A stretch of DNA of 64,000 nt from Micromonospora craniellae (GTDB lineage Bacteria > Actinomycetota > Actinomycetes > Mycobacteriales > Micromonosporaceae): contig NZ_CP061725.1 in NCBI RefSeq assembly GCF_014764405.1, forward strand, positions 868,001 to 932,000. Reading direction: 5' to 3'. The first letter of the stretch is position 1; the number at the start of each line of letters is the position of its first letter. Position numbers and translations under genes: made by a program. Under the pieces are notes generated by a model, which had not been told where the DNA came from, ran no database searches, and worked only from the letters and a program-made list of their open reading frames with translations. This document shows positions 22,869 to 31,035 of the stretch, one piece after another.

Positions 22869-24674
22869 TCAGTCGACCAGTGGGCGGACGTCCCAGACCA
22901 GCGCGCCGTCGATCTCCCCGGGCGGGCCGAGCAGGGCCTCCAGGGTGTGCCGCACCGGCTCGCCGTGGTGCAGCCCGCCCTGCACGACCACGGCCGCCCG
23001 CCAGTGCCGCAGGTCCACCACCGCCTGCCGGCGGTCCGTCTCGGTGATCGGCGGCACCACGCCGGTGTCCGCCACCCACCGCAACAGCACCGAGGTGGGC
23101 CTGTCCGGGGCACCCCACCGGGCCGTCGGGTCGTCCGGGGCGCGCGGGCCGATGAAGAAGCCACCCGGCGCGGTGAAGGCCAGGCCCGTCCGGGCCGACC
23201 AGAGCATGCCCGGGCTACGACCGGCGTTGGTCACCGGCGGCACCGGCACCAGCGTCCGGCCCGCCGGCACGTACGCCCGCCAGGCGCCGTCGGCGACGAA
23301 CGCCGGCACCGGCCGGCTCGGCACGGTCCGGATCGGGGTCGGCACCAGCGGCAGCAGGGCGACGGCCAACGCGGCGGGCCCGACAAGGCGGAGCGGCCGG
23401 TGCCACCGGCCTCGGGCGGGCGCGGTGTCGACGGCCGCGCGCCGAATCCACAGGTCCACCGCCAGCGCGACCAGGACACCCAGCACCGGGGCGCAGACCA
23501 GCGCGAACCGGGCCGGCACCACGTGGTCGAGCAGCGGCAGCTCGGCGATCAGCCGGTACGGCCCGGGCAGGTCGGTGGCCGTCCCGTCGAGGCGTACCCG
23601 GGCGCCGAGGGAGAGCAGGGCGAACACCAGCCCGCAGGCGGCCAGCGCGCGGACCAGCGGCCGACGCCACAGCCGGACCGTGACCACCACGGCCAGCACC
23701 AGCAGGCCGACGCCGAAGAACGAGTTCTCCTCGGTCGGGTTGGGCGCCAGCAGGCCGGGCGGTCGGTCGTCGCCGAACAGCGTCTGCCGGGCGAACCCGG
23801 TGAACGAGGCCGCGTCCAACTGGTAGCTGTACGCGTGGAACGGCATATCCCGGTAGTGGCCCGGCCCGAAGAACTGGAACCACAGCGGGTATGCCAGCAG
23901 CACCCCGGCCACCAGCGCACCGATCCCGATCCGCCCGGCCGTCGACGGGGCGAGCCGGCGGGCGGTGGCCGGGTCGGCCGCCGCGTAGCCGAGGACGAGC
24001 ACGCCGGACGCCAGCGCCACGAACAGCAGGACCTCCTCACCGAGGAAGACCTGGTACGTCACGACCAGCCCGAGCAGCACCCCGTGCCGCCGCACCCGGC
24101 CGTCCGGCTCGGGGCGGAACACCAGCGCCAGGATCACCGGCACCAGGAACTGGGCGGCCATGTGCAGGTGCGTACCGGCCTGGGCGATCATGCCGGGCGC
24201 GAAGCCGCAGATCAGCCCGCCGACGGCGGCGGCCGGCCAGGCGGCGGCCAGGCGGCGGCGCAGCAGCACGTACCAGGCGGTGGCGGTGCCGGCGAGGCAG
24301 AGCACCACCGCGACGCCGAAGGCGGCCTGCGACCCGAACAGCAGCGTGACCGGGGTCAGCGGGACACCGAGCCCGAGCACGGAGGTGTTGGCCATCAGGT
24401 TCACCCCGCCGGGCGCGTTCAGCGCGTCGCTCCACAGCGGGTTCTCCAGTCCGACCACGGCACGGGCCGCGCGGGCCAGCATCCACTCGAAGAGGATCTG
24501 GTCACCGGCCTGGTGGAACAGCCGGTCCGGAGGGCCCCACTGGCGGTGGGTCAGCCACACCGCCAACGCGAGGTAGCCGACCGGCACCGCCATGTCCGGG
24601 GTACGCGCGGGCAGCCACCGGCGACGGCGTGACGCCACCTCGGCGGTACGGTCGGCCGTGCCGACCACCGCCAT
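22869..24674 (-). CDS. GT-C-like multi-spanning membrane protein, paralog 2
   Basis: The 601-residue paralog of the neighbouring proteins has the same order of signatures: GDQILFEW (Asp and Glu conserved), LENPLWSDALNAPGGVNLMANTS, FAPGMIAQAGTHLHMAAQF, FLGEEVLLFVAL, FGPGHYRDM, YVPAGRTLVPVPPVTN and the end ALVWDVRP. The ATG at 24674 overlaps the stop of the upstream gene by one base (TGATG), indicating translational coupling. A GTG at 24710 would add 12 residues. The function is probably the same class of lipid-linked sugar transfer or related envelope chemistry as its paralogs, which is inference from topology only. Confidence 0.75.
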   Translation of the reverse strand: MAVVGTADRTAEVASRRRRWLPARTPDMAVPVGYLALAVWLTHRQWGPPDRLFHQAGDQILFEWMLARAARAVVGLENPLWSDALNAPGGVNLMANTSVLGLGVPLTPVTLLFGSQAAFGVAVVLCLAGTATAWYVLLRRRLAAAWPAAAVGGLICGFAPGMIAQAGTHLHMAAQFLVPVILALVFRPEPDGRVRRHGVLLGLVVTYQVFLGEEVLLFVALASGVLVLGYAAADPATARRLAPSTAGRIGIGALVAGVLLAYPLWFQFFGPGHYRDMPFHAYSYQLDAASFTGFARQTLFGDDRPPGLLAPNPTEENSFFGVGLLVLAVVVTVRLWRRPLVRALAACGLVFALLSLGARVRLDGTATDLPGPYRLIAELPLLDHVVPARFALVCAPVLGVLVALAVDLWIRRAAVDTAPARGRWHRPLRLVGPAALAVALLPLVPTPIRTVPSRPVPAFVADGAWRAYVPAGRTLVPVPPVTNAGRSPGMLWSARTGLAFTAPGGFFIGPRAPDDPTARWGAPDRPTSVLLRWVADTGVVPPITETDRRQAVVDLRHWRAAVVVQGGLHHGEPVRHTLEALLGPPGEIDGALVWDVRPLVD

Positions 24675-26755
24675 CAGGTCGTCGGAGCGGTCAACGACCG
24701 TACGTCCCACACCCAGACGTCCAACTCCTGCCGGGCCGGGCCGACCAACTGCTCGACGGTCTGCCGCAGCGGCTCCGAATGCGGCTGGCGCAACGGCAGC
24801 ACCAGCACGGCCGCCTTCCAGTGCCGCAGCTCGTCGAGGGAACGACGCCGCTGACGATCGTCCAGTTCCGGCGTACGGCCGGTCGTCGCGACCTCCTCCA
24901 GCAGCTTCCCGACACCGCTGGGCCGCCCGTTGAAGCGACCCGGGTCACCGGTGGTGGCGTTGCGCGGGGCGAGGAAGTAGCCGCCGGGCATCTTGAAGTC
25001 GAGGTTGGTGGAGGCCGCCCAGCGCATCCCGTGGGTGTTGCCCATGCTCGGCACCGGGATCGGCACCAGCGTCTGGTCCGGCCCGACGTAGGCGCGCCAG
25101 CGGTCCGAGGTGATGAAGTCGGGCACCGGCGGCCGGGAGGTCATCGGCAGCGGCATCGGGGCGATCGGCAGCAGGGCGAGCACCAGACTGGCAACGGTCA
25201 GCGTACGCACCACCCGCCGGTCCAGGTCCAGCGTGCGGCTGCGCTCGATGGCCAGCGCCAGCAGGATCGCCACCACCACGCTGACGATCATGCCGAACCG
25301 GGTCGGCACCACCGCGTCGAGCAGCGGCAGCCGGACCAGCCACTCCCACGGGCCGACCATCAGCTCCCGGTCCCACCAGGTGATGCGCTCGCCCAGGGAG
25401 AGGACGACGTAGAACCCGGCGGTCGCCGCCAGCGCCCGGACCAGCAGTTCCCGCCGTAACCAGAGGACGATCCCGGCCGCGATCAGGGCCAGGCTCCACC
25501 CGAAGAAGGCGTTCTCCTCGGAGTAGTTCGGGGCCAGGTTCACGTTGGCCCGCTGGTTGCCGCCGATGGTCGGCGAGCCCGGGGCGAAGTACGCGGCGAT
25601 GTCGTTGCCGTAGTCGCGGACCGCGTCGCTCAGCCCGTGGTAGGCCATCGGCCCGGCGAACTGGATGTAGAGCGGGTACGCCAGCAGCGCGCCGGCGATC
25701 ACCGTGCAGGTGGCGACCGCCTTGCCCAGCGGACGCCAGGCCGCCGACCAGAGTCCGGGACGCTGGACGACCACCGCGATCAGGAAGATGCCGCAGCCCA
25801 TCGCGGTGAAGAGCAGGATCTCCTCGTTGATGAACGCCTGCACGGTGACCATCAGGGCCAGCAGCGCACCGTCCCGGTACGGCCGGGTGGAGCGGGTGAT
25901 GACCATGACCCGCCACACGATGAACGGCAGCAGGAACTGGCTGATGATGTTCGGATGCCAACTGGCGTGCGACAGCATCGCCGGGGAGAACCCGCAGAAC
26001 CAGCCGCCGACGATCGCGGCCAGCGGGTAGCTGACCACGTGCCGGGACAACACGTAGTACCAGGCCGAGGCGGTGCCGGCGAGGGCGAGCGTGACCAGCA
26101 CCACGAAGGTGACGGCGGGCCCGAACAGCAGGGTCACCGGCACCATCGGGATGCCCAGCGCCAGGATGGCCGTGTTGGCCATCAGGTTGACGCCGTCGGG
26201 GTAGTTGAACTGCTCGGTGAAGAACGGGAACTCGCCGTGCAGCACCACCCGTACCGAGTGGGCGAGGAAGAACTGCACCTGTGCCGGGTCGCTGCTGTAG
26301 AGCGAGGCCACCCGACCGGCCGGGTCCATCCAGATCTGGCTGGTCACCCAGATCGCGGTGAGCAGGAAGCCGCCGAAGACCGCCAGGTCCTGCCGGCGGC
26401 GGGTCCAGCGGAACCGTCGCCACCGTGACGGTGCCGAGCCGGCCGCTGCGGCGCCCGCCAGCGGGTCCGCGTCGGTCGGCGCGTCAGGGGCCGACGTGGT
26501 CGCGGAGTCGGCCGGGGCGTCGACCGCCGGCACGGTCCCGGCGGCGGTGGTCGGCGTGTCGTCGATTACCGGCGTGCCCGTGCGGGCCTCCACAGTGGAC
26601 GCGGCGGAGGCTCCGTTCCCCACAGAAGCGTCCGTGGCGTCGATGGTCGGCGCGGAGTCGCGCGCACCCTCACCCTGCGTGACGGGTTCGAACGGCGAGC
26701 CTGCGACGACGTCGGACTTCGGCGGCGATGCGGCGCGGGTCTCAGCAGGCGTCAC
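24674..26755 (-). CDS. GT-C-like multi-spanning membrane protein, paralog 3 with long acidic N-terminus
   Basis: This is the longest paralog, 693 residues. It has a unique N-terminal cytoplasmic extension of about 110 residues rich in Ala, Thr, Asp and Pro, ending in WRRFRWTRRR before TM1. The shared motifs are HGEFPFFTEQFNYPDGVNLMANTA, FSPAMLSHASWHPNIISQF, FINEEILLFTAMG, YVGPDQTLVPIPVPSMGN and VWVWDVRS. In the first outer loop the Glu present in paralogs 1 and 2 is Gln (SDPAQVQFF), so one putative catalytic acid is missing. It is upstream of and coupled to paralog 2. The GTG at 26755 has TAGACT 15 nt upstream. Confidence 0.75.
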   Translation of the reverse strand: MTPAETRAASPPKSDVVAGSPFEPVTQGEGARDSAPTIDATDASVGNGASAASTVEARTGTPVIDDTPTTAAGTVPAVDAPADSATTSAPDAPTDADPLAGAAAAGSAPSRWRRFRWTRRRQDLAVFGGFLLTAIWVTSQIWMDPAGRVASLYSSDPAQVQFFLAHSVRVVLHGEFPFFTEQFNYPDGVNLMANTAILALGIPMVPVTLLFGPAVTFVVLVTLALAGTASAWYYVLSRHVVSYPLAAIVGGWFCGFSPAMLSHASWHPNIISQFLLPFIVWRVMVITRSTRPYRDGALLALMVTVQAFINEEILLFTAMGCGIFLIAVVVQRPGLWSAAWRPLGKAVATCTVIAGALLAYPLYIQFAGPMAYHGLSDAVRDYGNDIAAYFAPGSPTIGGNQRANVNLAPNYSEENAFFGWSLALIAAGIVLWLRRELLVRALAATAGFYVVLSLGERITWWDRELMVGPWEWLVRLPLLDAVVPTRFGMIVSVVVAILLALAIERSRTLDLDRRVVRTLTVASLVLALLPIAPMPLPMTSRPPVPDFITSDRWRAYVGPDQTLVPIPVPSMGNTHGMRWAASTNLDFKMPGGYFLAPRNATTGDPGRFNGRPSGVGKLLEEVATTGRTPELDDRQRRRSLDELRHWKAAVLVLPLRQPHSEPLRQTVEQLVGPARQELDVWVWDVRSLTAPTT

Positions 26756-26764
26756 AGTCGGCGG

Positions 26765-26770
26765 AGTCTA
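26765..26770 (-). promoter_or_regulatory. -10 hexamer TAGACT of GT-C-like gene 3
   Basis: On the minus strand TAGACT begins 15 nt before the GTG at 26755, compatible with a leaderless or nearly leaderless transcript for the two-gene operon. Confidence 0.45.
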
Positions 26771-26925
26771 CCCGAGTGGGGAAATAGCTCCCAAGTCGAC
26801 GCGGCGTCCCCTGTGGCCGGTGTTGCTGCCCGGGCGACGCAGCGTGAGGCGGCGCGAGCCGACGACCGGGCGTCTCGTACTATTGCCCAGCGAAACGACG
26901 GCCGATGTGATCGGGGGCGTGACAG

Positions 26926-28122
26926 GTGGCTCCAGCCCGCTGGCGCGGCTTGACCGCCACCGGCCTGTCCAGTCTGCTGCTCGCCGTCACCGCCTGCGGT
27001 CCGGTCGCCGAGCGTAGGCCGCAGGACCTCCGGGTCGGCTACGACAGCATGGACGGGTCGCTGACGGTGTGGCCGCCCCGCGGCTCGCTGGTCGAGGACG
27101 CGGCGGCCATCGCCGCGGTGACCGAGGCGGTCCGTGAGTGGCGCTCACCGATCGACGACCGGGTGCACGTACCCTCCTCCGGCATCCTCTTCTCCGGCGA
27201 GGTCGACGGCGCCCCGCTGGCCCTGGTGGCCGCGTCGGTGCCCGGCCAGGCCGCGTCCTGGCTGCTCCAGCTCGGCGGCGGCGAGGGCGGGTACGAGGTC
27301 AGCCAGGCCACCGAGTACACCGACCCGGGCTATCTCGTCTACTCCGACGTGCTGCCGGTGCAGACCGCCGAGGGGCGGCGCTACCTCACCTCGGAGCGGG
27401 TCCGGCGGCTGGTCGGCCCGAACGGGCGTGCCGTTTCGGCCACCGACGGCCTGACCGACCCGGTGGACGTCCCGCAGTGCGAGGCGGTGCCGGTCACCGC
27501 CACGCTGCGCTCCACCGTGTCGCTGCCCCGGGGCCGTGCCGCCGACCGGCTGCTGGATCTCGGCACCGGCACCGCGAACCCCCGGTACCCGCTGGTCCGC
27601 GACGACAGCGGTTCGGGTCGGCGGGCCCTGGCGGACCTGGACACCTGTGCGCTGGCCGGCGAGGATGGTCCGTTCGGCAGCGTCACCCGACGGGTCGGCG
27701 ACCGGGACACCCCGGATTCGGTGCCGGCGTCCTGGCCGAAGGCGAAGGTCGCCGTGCGGACCCTCGGCGAGCTGGCCCTCGGCGGCGGCGAGCCGGCGGA
27801 GCTGGAGCAGCTGACCTGGGAGACCGCGGACGGCACGATGACGGCGCTGGTCTACCGGCCCGCGGACAGCGGCGCGACGGTGCTCTCCCCCGCCGACCGG
27901 ACCAACCCGTTGCAGGTCTACGAGCTGCCGGTGCCGGGCCAGCCGCTGGTCGTGCTGAGTTGGCGCGCCACCAAGGACACCACGCTGTCGGTGCCGCCCG
28001 ACACGACCCGCCTGCTCGACCGTCCCGGCCTGGTGGTGGCGCCGCTCCCCGAACGCAGCGAGACCTTCAGCCTCGCCGCCGACGACAAGACGCACTACCG
28101 CTCCGCCGGCCACCGCCGCTGA
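26926..28122 (+). CDS. Lipoprotein of unknown function
   Basis: The 398-residue protein has a short signal peptide with the lipobox LLAVTAC (Cys at about residue 24), so it is probably attached to the outer face of the membrane. The rest has alternating beta-like segments without low-complexity regions: PIDDRVHVPSSGILFSGEVDGAPLALVAA, GGYEVSQATEYTDPGYLVYSDVLPV, PQCEAVPVTATLRSTVSLPRG and ALADLDTCALAGEDG. One cysteine pair may form a disulfide. I recognise no family. It is divergent from the GT-C-like operon and may belong to the same envelope locus. The GTG at 26926 follows a weak GGGGCG. An AT-richer stretch with TACTAT near 26878-26883 may be its promoter. Confidence 0.7.
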   Translation: MAPARWRGLTATGLSSLLLAVTACGPVAERRPQDLRVGYDSMDGSLTVWPPRGSLVEDAAAIAAVTEAVREWRSPIDDRVHVPSSGILFSGEVDGAPLALVAASVPGQAASWLLQLGGGEGGYEVSQATEYTDPGYLVYSDVLPVQTAEGRRYLTSERVRRLVGPNGRAVSATDGLTDPVDVPQCEAVPVTATLRSTVSLPRGRAADRLLDLGTGTANPRYPLVRDDSGSGRRALADLDTCALAGEDGPFGSVTRRVGDRDTPDSVPASWPKAKVAVRTLGELALGGGEPAELEQLTWETADGTMTALVYRPADSGATVLSPADRTNPLQVYELPVPGQPLVVLSWRATKDTTLSVPPDTTRLLDRPGLVVAPLPERSETFSLAADDKTHYRSAGHRR

Positions 28123-28201
28123 CCTCACGGGCCGCCCTCCCCCGCCACGCACCGCCCCGCACCGCACGCCCCGGTGCGGGCCACCGGGCGAGACACGCCC
28201 G

Positions 28202-28300
28202 CGATCATGGAGTTGTGGCGCTCACAAAAGGGGCGCAACACGCCAAAAGCTCAACCCGAACTCCATGATCGGCGCTGAGCCGACCACGCCTCCATGATCG
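28202..28300. repeat. Inverted repeat, family C (GATCATGGAGTT)
   Basis: The 13-bp arms CGATCATGGAGTT (28202-28214) and AACTCCATGATCG (28259-28271) are perfect complements with a 44-nt spacer. A third partial copy CTCCATGATCG lies at 28290-28300. The A/C-rich spacer is unlike the surrounding GC-rich DNA. Confidence 0.75.
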
Positions 28301-28318
28301 AAGGGGCGAGGCGAGGCG

Positions 28319-28347
28319 CCGCCCGTACGCCGTCGGCGTACGGGCGG
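28319..28347. terminator. Hairpin between converging genes (lipoprotein / dxs)
   Basis: A perfect 13-bp stem CCGCCCGTACGCC / GGCGTACGGGCGG with a 3-nt loop lies 35 bp after the dxs stop, and probably ends dxs transcription. Confidence 0.65.
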
Positions 28348-28381
28348 ATGGCCCACGACGGGAGCGTGCGGCTCCCGAGGG

Positions 28382-30340
28382 TCAGTTGGCGGACGGGGTG
28401 GGGGTGCTCTCGGAGGTCAGGCGGGGCGGGTCGACGGGGGTGCTGTCCAGGCGGGATATCCAGCCGGTGACGTCGCGCGCCACGTCCTGCGCGGTCAGGC
28501 CGAGGTCGGCCAGGATCTGCGCACGGGAGCCGTGCGGGTGCCACTCGGCCGGTACGCCCAGGTCGCGCAGCGGCACCTGGACGCCCGCGTCCCGCATGGC
28601 CTGGGCGAGCGCGTCCCCGACGCCGCCCAGCCGGACGCCGTCCTCGACGGTGACCACCAGGCGGTGCCCGACGGCCAGCTCGACCAGCTCGGCCGGGATC
28701 GGACGCACCCAGCGCGGGTCCACCACGGTGACCCCGTAGCCCTGCTCGGCGACCCGGGTGGCGACCTCCATGCCGAGCTGGCCGAAGGCGCCGACCGCGA
28801 CCAGCAGCACGTCGGTACGCGCCGACTCGGCCAGCACGTCGACCGTGCCGATCCGGCGGATCGCGGGCAGGTCGGCGGCGACCGAACCGGTCGGGTAGCG
28901 CAGCACGGTCGGGCCGTCGTCGACGGCGACCGCCTCGCGCAGCTCCTCGCGCAGGGTGGCGGCGTCCCGGGGGGCCGCCATCCGCAGACCCGGCACCACC
29001 CCGAAGACCGACATGTCCCAGATGCCGTAGTGGCTCGGCCCGTCCGGGCCGGTGATGCCGGCCCGGTCCAGCACGAACGTCACCGGCAGCCTGTGCATCG
29101 CCACGTCCAGCAGGACCTGGTCGAAGGCCCGGTTGAGGAAGGTCGCGTAGACCGCCACCACCGGGTGCAGCCCGCCGAGCGCCAGACCCGCCGCCGAGGT
29201 GGCGGCGTGCTGCTCGGCGATGCCCACGTCGTAGGTGCGCTCGGGGTACTTGCGGGCCAGCTTCGCGATGCCGGTCGGCTCGGCCATCGCGGCGGTGATG
29301 CCCACCACGTCGGGCCGCTCGTCGGCGATCGCGACCAGCTCGTCGCCGAACACGTGGGTCCACTTCACCGACGGCGCGGCGGTGGCCTTGCCGGTGGCGA
29401 TGTCGAAGGCACCCGGGCCGTGGAAGCAGTCCGCCTCGTCCTCCTCGGCGGGGCGGTAGCCGTAGCCCTTGCGGGTGACCGCGTGCACGATCACCGGGCC
29501 GCCGAAGTTCTTCGCCGCGCGCAGCGCGGTCTCGACGGCGGCCACGTCGTGCCCGTCGACCGGGCCGACGTACTTGATGCCGAGGTCCTCGAACATCGCC
29601 TGCGGCGCGACGGCGTCCTTGATGCCCTTCTTGACCGCGTGCAGCACCTCGTACATCGGCTTGCCGACCAGCGGGGTCGAGCCGAGGGCGTCCTTGACGG
29701 TGTCCAGGATCTTCTCGTAACCGGGGTTCAGCCGCAGGGTCGAGAGGTGGTCGGCGAGTCCGCCGATGGTCGGCGCGTACGAGCGGCCGTTGTCGTTGAC
29801 CACGATCACCAGCGGGTTGCCGGCGGCGGCGATGTTGTTCAGCGCCTCCCAGCACATGCCGCCGGTCAGAGCCCCGTCGCCGACCACGGCGACCACGCTG
29901 CGCGCCTCGCCCCGCAGCGCGTACGCCTTGGCCAGCCCGTCGGCGTACGACAGGGCGGTGGAGGCGTGCGAGTTCTCGATGATGTCGTGGTCGCTCTCGG
30001 CACGGCTCGGGTAGCCGGAGAGCCCGCCGCGCTGGCGCAGCTGGTCGAAGCCCTCCTGGCGGCCGGTAATGATCTTGTGAACGTACGCCTGGTGGCCGGT
30101 GTCGAACAGCAGCCGGTCCCGGGGAGAGTCGAAGACCCGGTGCATGGCGAGGGTGAGTTCGACCACGCCCAGGTTGGGACCGATGTGTCCACCGGTGCGG
30201 GACACCTTGGCGACCAGGAAGTCGCGGATCTCGGCGCCGAGGATGTCCAGTTCGCTGGCGGACATCCGCTTGACGTCCTGGGGACCATGCACCGTGGCCA
30301 GCAGCCGGCCCTGGTTGGCCGTGTCCTCTTCAACACTCAT
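28382..30340 (-). CDS. dxs: 1-deoxy-D-xylulose-5-phosphate synthase
   Basis: Dxs condenses pyruvate and glyceraldehyde 3-phosphate with thiamine diphosphate, the first step of the MEP isoprenoid pathway. The 652-residue protein has the N-terminal HTGHQAYVHKIITGR-type segment (DTGHQAYVH), the ThDP/Mg2+ motif GDGALTGGMCWEALNNIA with NDN downstream, the second transketolase domain with TYDVGIAEQHAATSAAGLALGG (catalytic Glu in IAEQH) and the C-terminal domain with GVRLGGVGDAL. The start ATG (30338-30340) is preceded 14 nt upstream by TAGACT. The last 20 residues are a Pro/Thr/Ser tail. It is the neighbour of the decayed anmK. Confidence 0.96.
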   Translation of the reverse strand: MSVEEDTANQGRLLATVHGPQDVKRMSASELDILGAEIRDFLVAKVSRTGGHIGPNLGVVELTLAMHRVFDSPRDRLLFDTGHQAYVHKIITGRQEGFDQLRQRGGLSGYPSRAESDHDIIENSHASTALSYADGLAKAYALRGEARSVVAVVGDGALTGGMCWEALNNIAAAGNPLVIVVNDNGRSYAPTIGGLADHLSTLRLNPGYEKILDTVKDALGSTPLVGKPMYEVLHAVKKGIKDAVAPQAMFEDLGIKYVGPVDGHDVAAVETALRAAKNFGGPVIVHAVTRKGYGYRPAEEDEADCFHGPGAFDIATGKATAAPSVKWTHVFGDELVAIADERPDVVGITAAMAEPTGIAKLARKYPERTYDVGIAEQHAATSAAGLALGGLHPVVAVYATFLNRAFDQVLLDVAMHRLPVTFVLDRAGITGPDGPSHYGIWDMSVFGVVPGLRMAAPRDAATLREELREAVAVDDGPTVLRYPTGSVAADLPAIRRIGTVDVLAESARTDVLLVAVGAFGQLGMEVATRVAEQGYGVTVVDPRWVRPIPAELVELAVGHRLVVTVEDGVRLGGVGDALAQAMRDAGVQVPLRDLGVPAEWHPHGSRAQILADLGLTAQDVARDVTGWISRLDSTPVDPPRLTSESTPTPSAN

Positions 30341-30348
30341 GACCGCAG

Positions 30349-30354
30349 AGTCTA
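30349..30354 (-). promoter_or_regulatory. -10 hexamer TAGACT of dxs (leaderless)
   Basis: On the minus strand TAGACT begins 14 nt before the dxs ATG, with no Shine-Dalgarno sequence between. Confidence 0.55.
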
Positions 30355-30382
30355 TCGGCCTTCACACACCTCGCAGCCCGGG

Positions 30383-31010
30383 TCACCGCCCCCGCTCCCT
30401 GACCGCCAGGTCAGGCCCGCACCCGTAGGCGGCGGGCGGCACCACCCCGGCGGACCGGGCGGTCAACTCGGTCAACGTGGCGAACACGTCGTCGACGGCC
30501 ACCGGCTCGTCCAGAGCGGCCAGCCTCCGGTCGAGGTACCCGGCGTGGAACAGCTCCCGGCCGGTCGACCACCAGCGGCGCGCCCTGCCCACCGGCGGCG
30601 ACGTCCGCCGAGCGCAGGTCGGCGAGCACCGGTACGCCGGCCCGGGTGGCCACCCGGGCCGCCGCGCCGAGTTGCAGGGTGCCCCGGGCCCGGCCGCCCT
30701 CGACCCAGTGGAAGACCGTCTGCCCCGGCGAGACCACCACGTCGACGCCGCCCCCGGCCAGGTCCAGACCGACGGTCGCCGCCTCGGCGAAGACCTCGCC
30801 CAGCCGGTTGTCCAGCCGGCACACGTCGGCGATCGTGGTCGCGCCCGGCGACAGCACCGCCCCGATCGCGGCGCGCAGCTCGTCGTCGTAGGCCAGTCCC
30901 CGGTGCCCGAGCGGCCGCAGCAACAGCGTGTCGCCCTCGACGGTGAACTCGGCCGCCACCACGTCCACCCCGTCGTACGAGGTCCCCGACATCAGCCCGA
31001 CGATCTTCAC
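30383..31010 (-). pseudogene. anmK: Decayed anhydro-N-acetylmuramic acid kinase (anmK)
   Basis: AnmK phosphorylates 1,6-anhydro-MurNAc during cell-wall recycling and normally has about 370-390 residues. Here the N-terminal ATPase half is clear from the GTG at 31010: MKIVGLMSGTSYDGVDVV (P-loop-like GTSYDG), VSPGQTVFHWVEG, and LADLRSADVAAGGQGAPLV near residue 150. The frame then becomes nonsense. In another frame (from about 30592) the family's C-terminal-domain segment STGRELFHAGYLDRRL and DVFATLTELTARS appears, followed by an early stop. The middle third with the catalytic core, and the C-terminal GGGVRN segment, are both missing. I infer an internal deletion with frameshift plus a 3' deletion. 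The leaderless promoter upstream remains. Confidence 0.85.
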
Positions 31011-31016
31011 CGGCCC

Positions 31017-31022
31017 AGGCTA
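31017..31022 (-). promoter_or_regulatory. -10 hexamer TAGCCT of the anmK remnant
   Basis: On the minus strand TAGCCT begins exactly 12 nt before the GTG at 31010, the window's standard leaderless geometry, apparently intact although the gene is broken. Confidence 0.5.
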
Positions 31023-31035
31023 GGCGCCCGGGCCG

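Noticed and set aside
28532..30946. 804-codon frame antisense to dxs
   Set aside because: No recognisable motif and it spans the dxs gene completely on the other strand.
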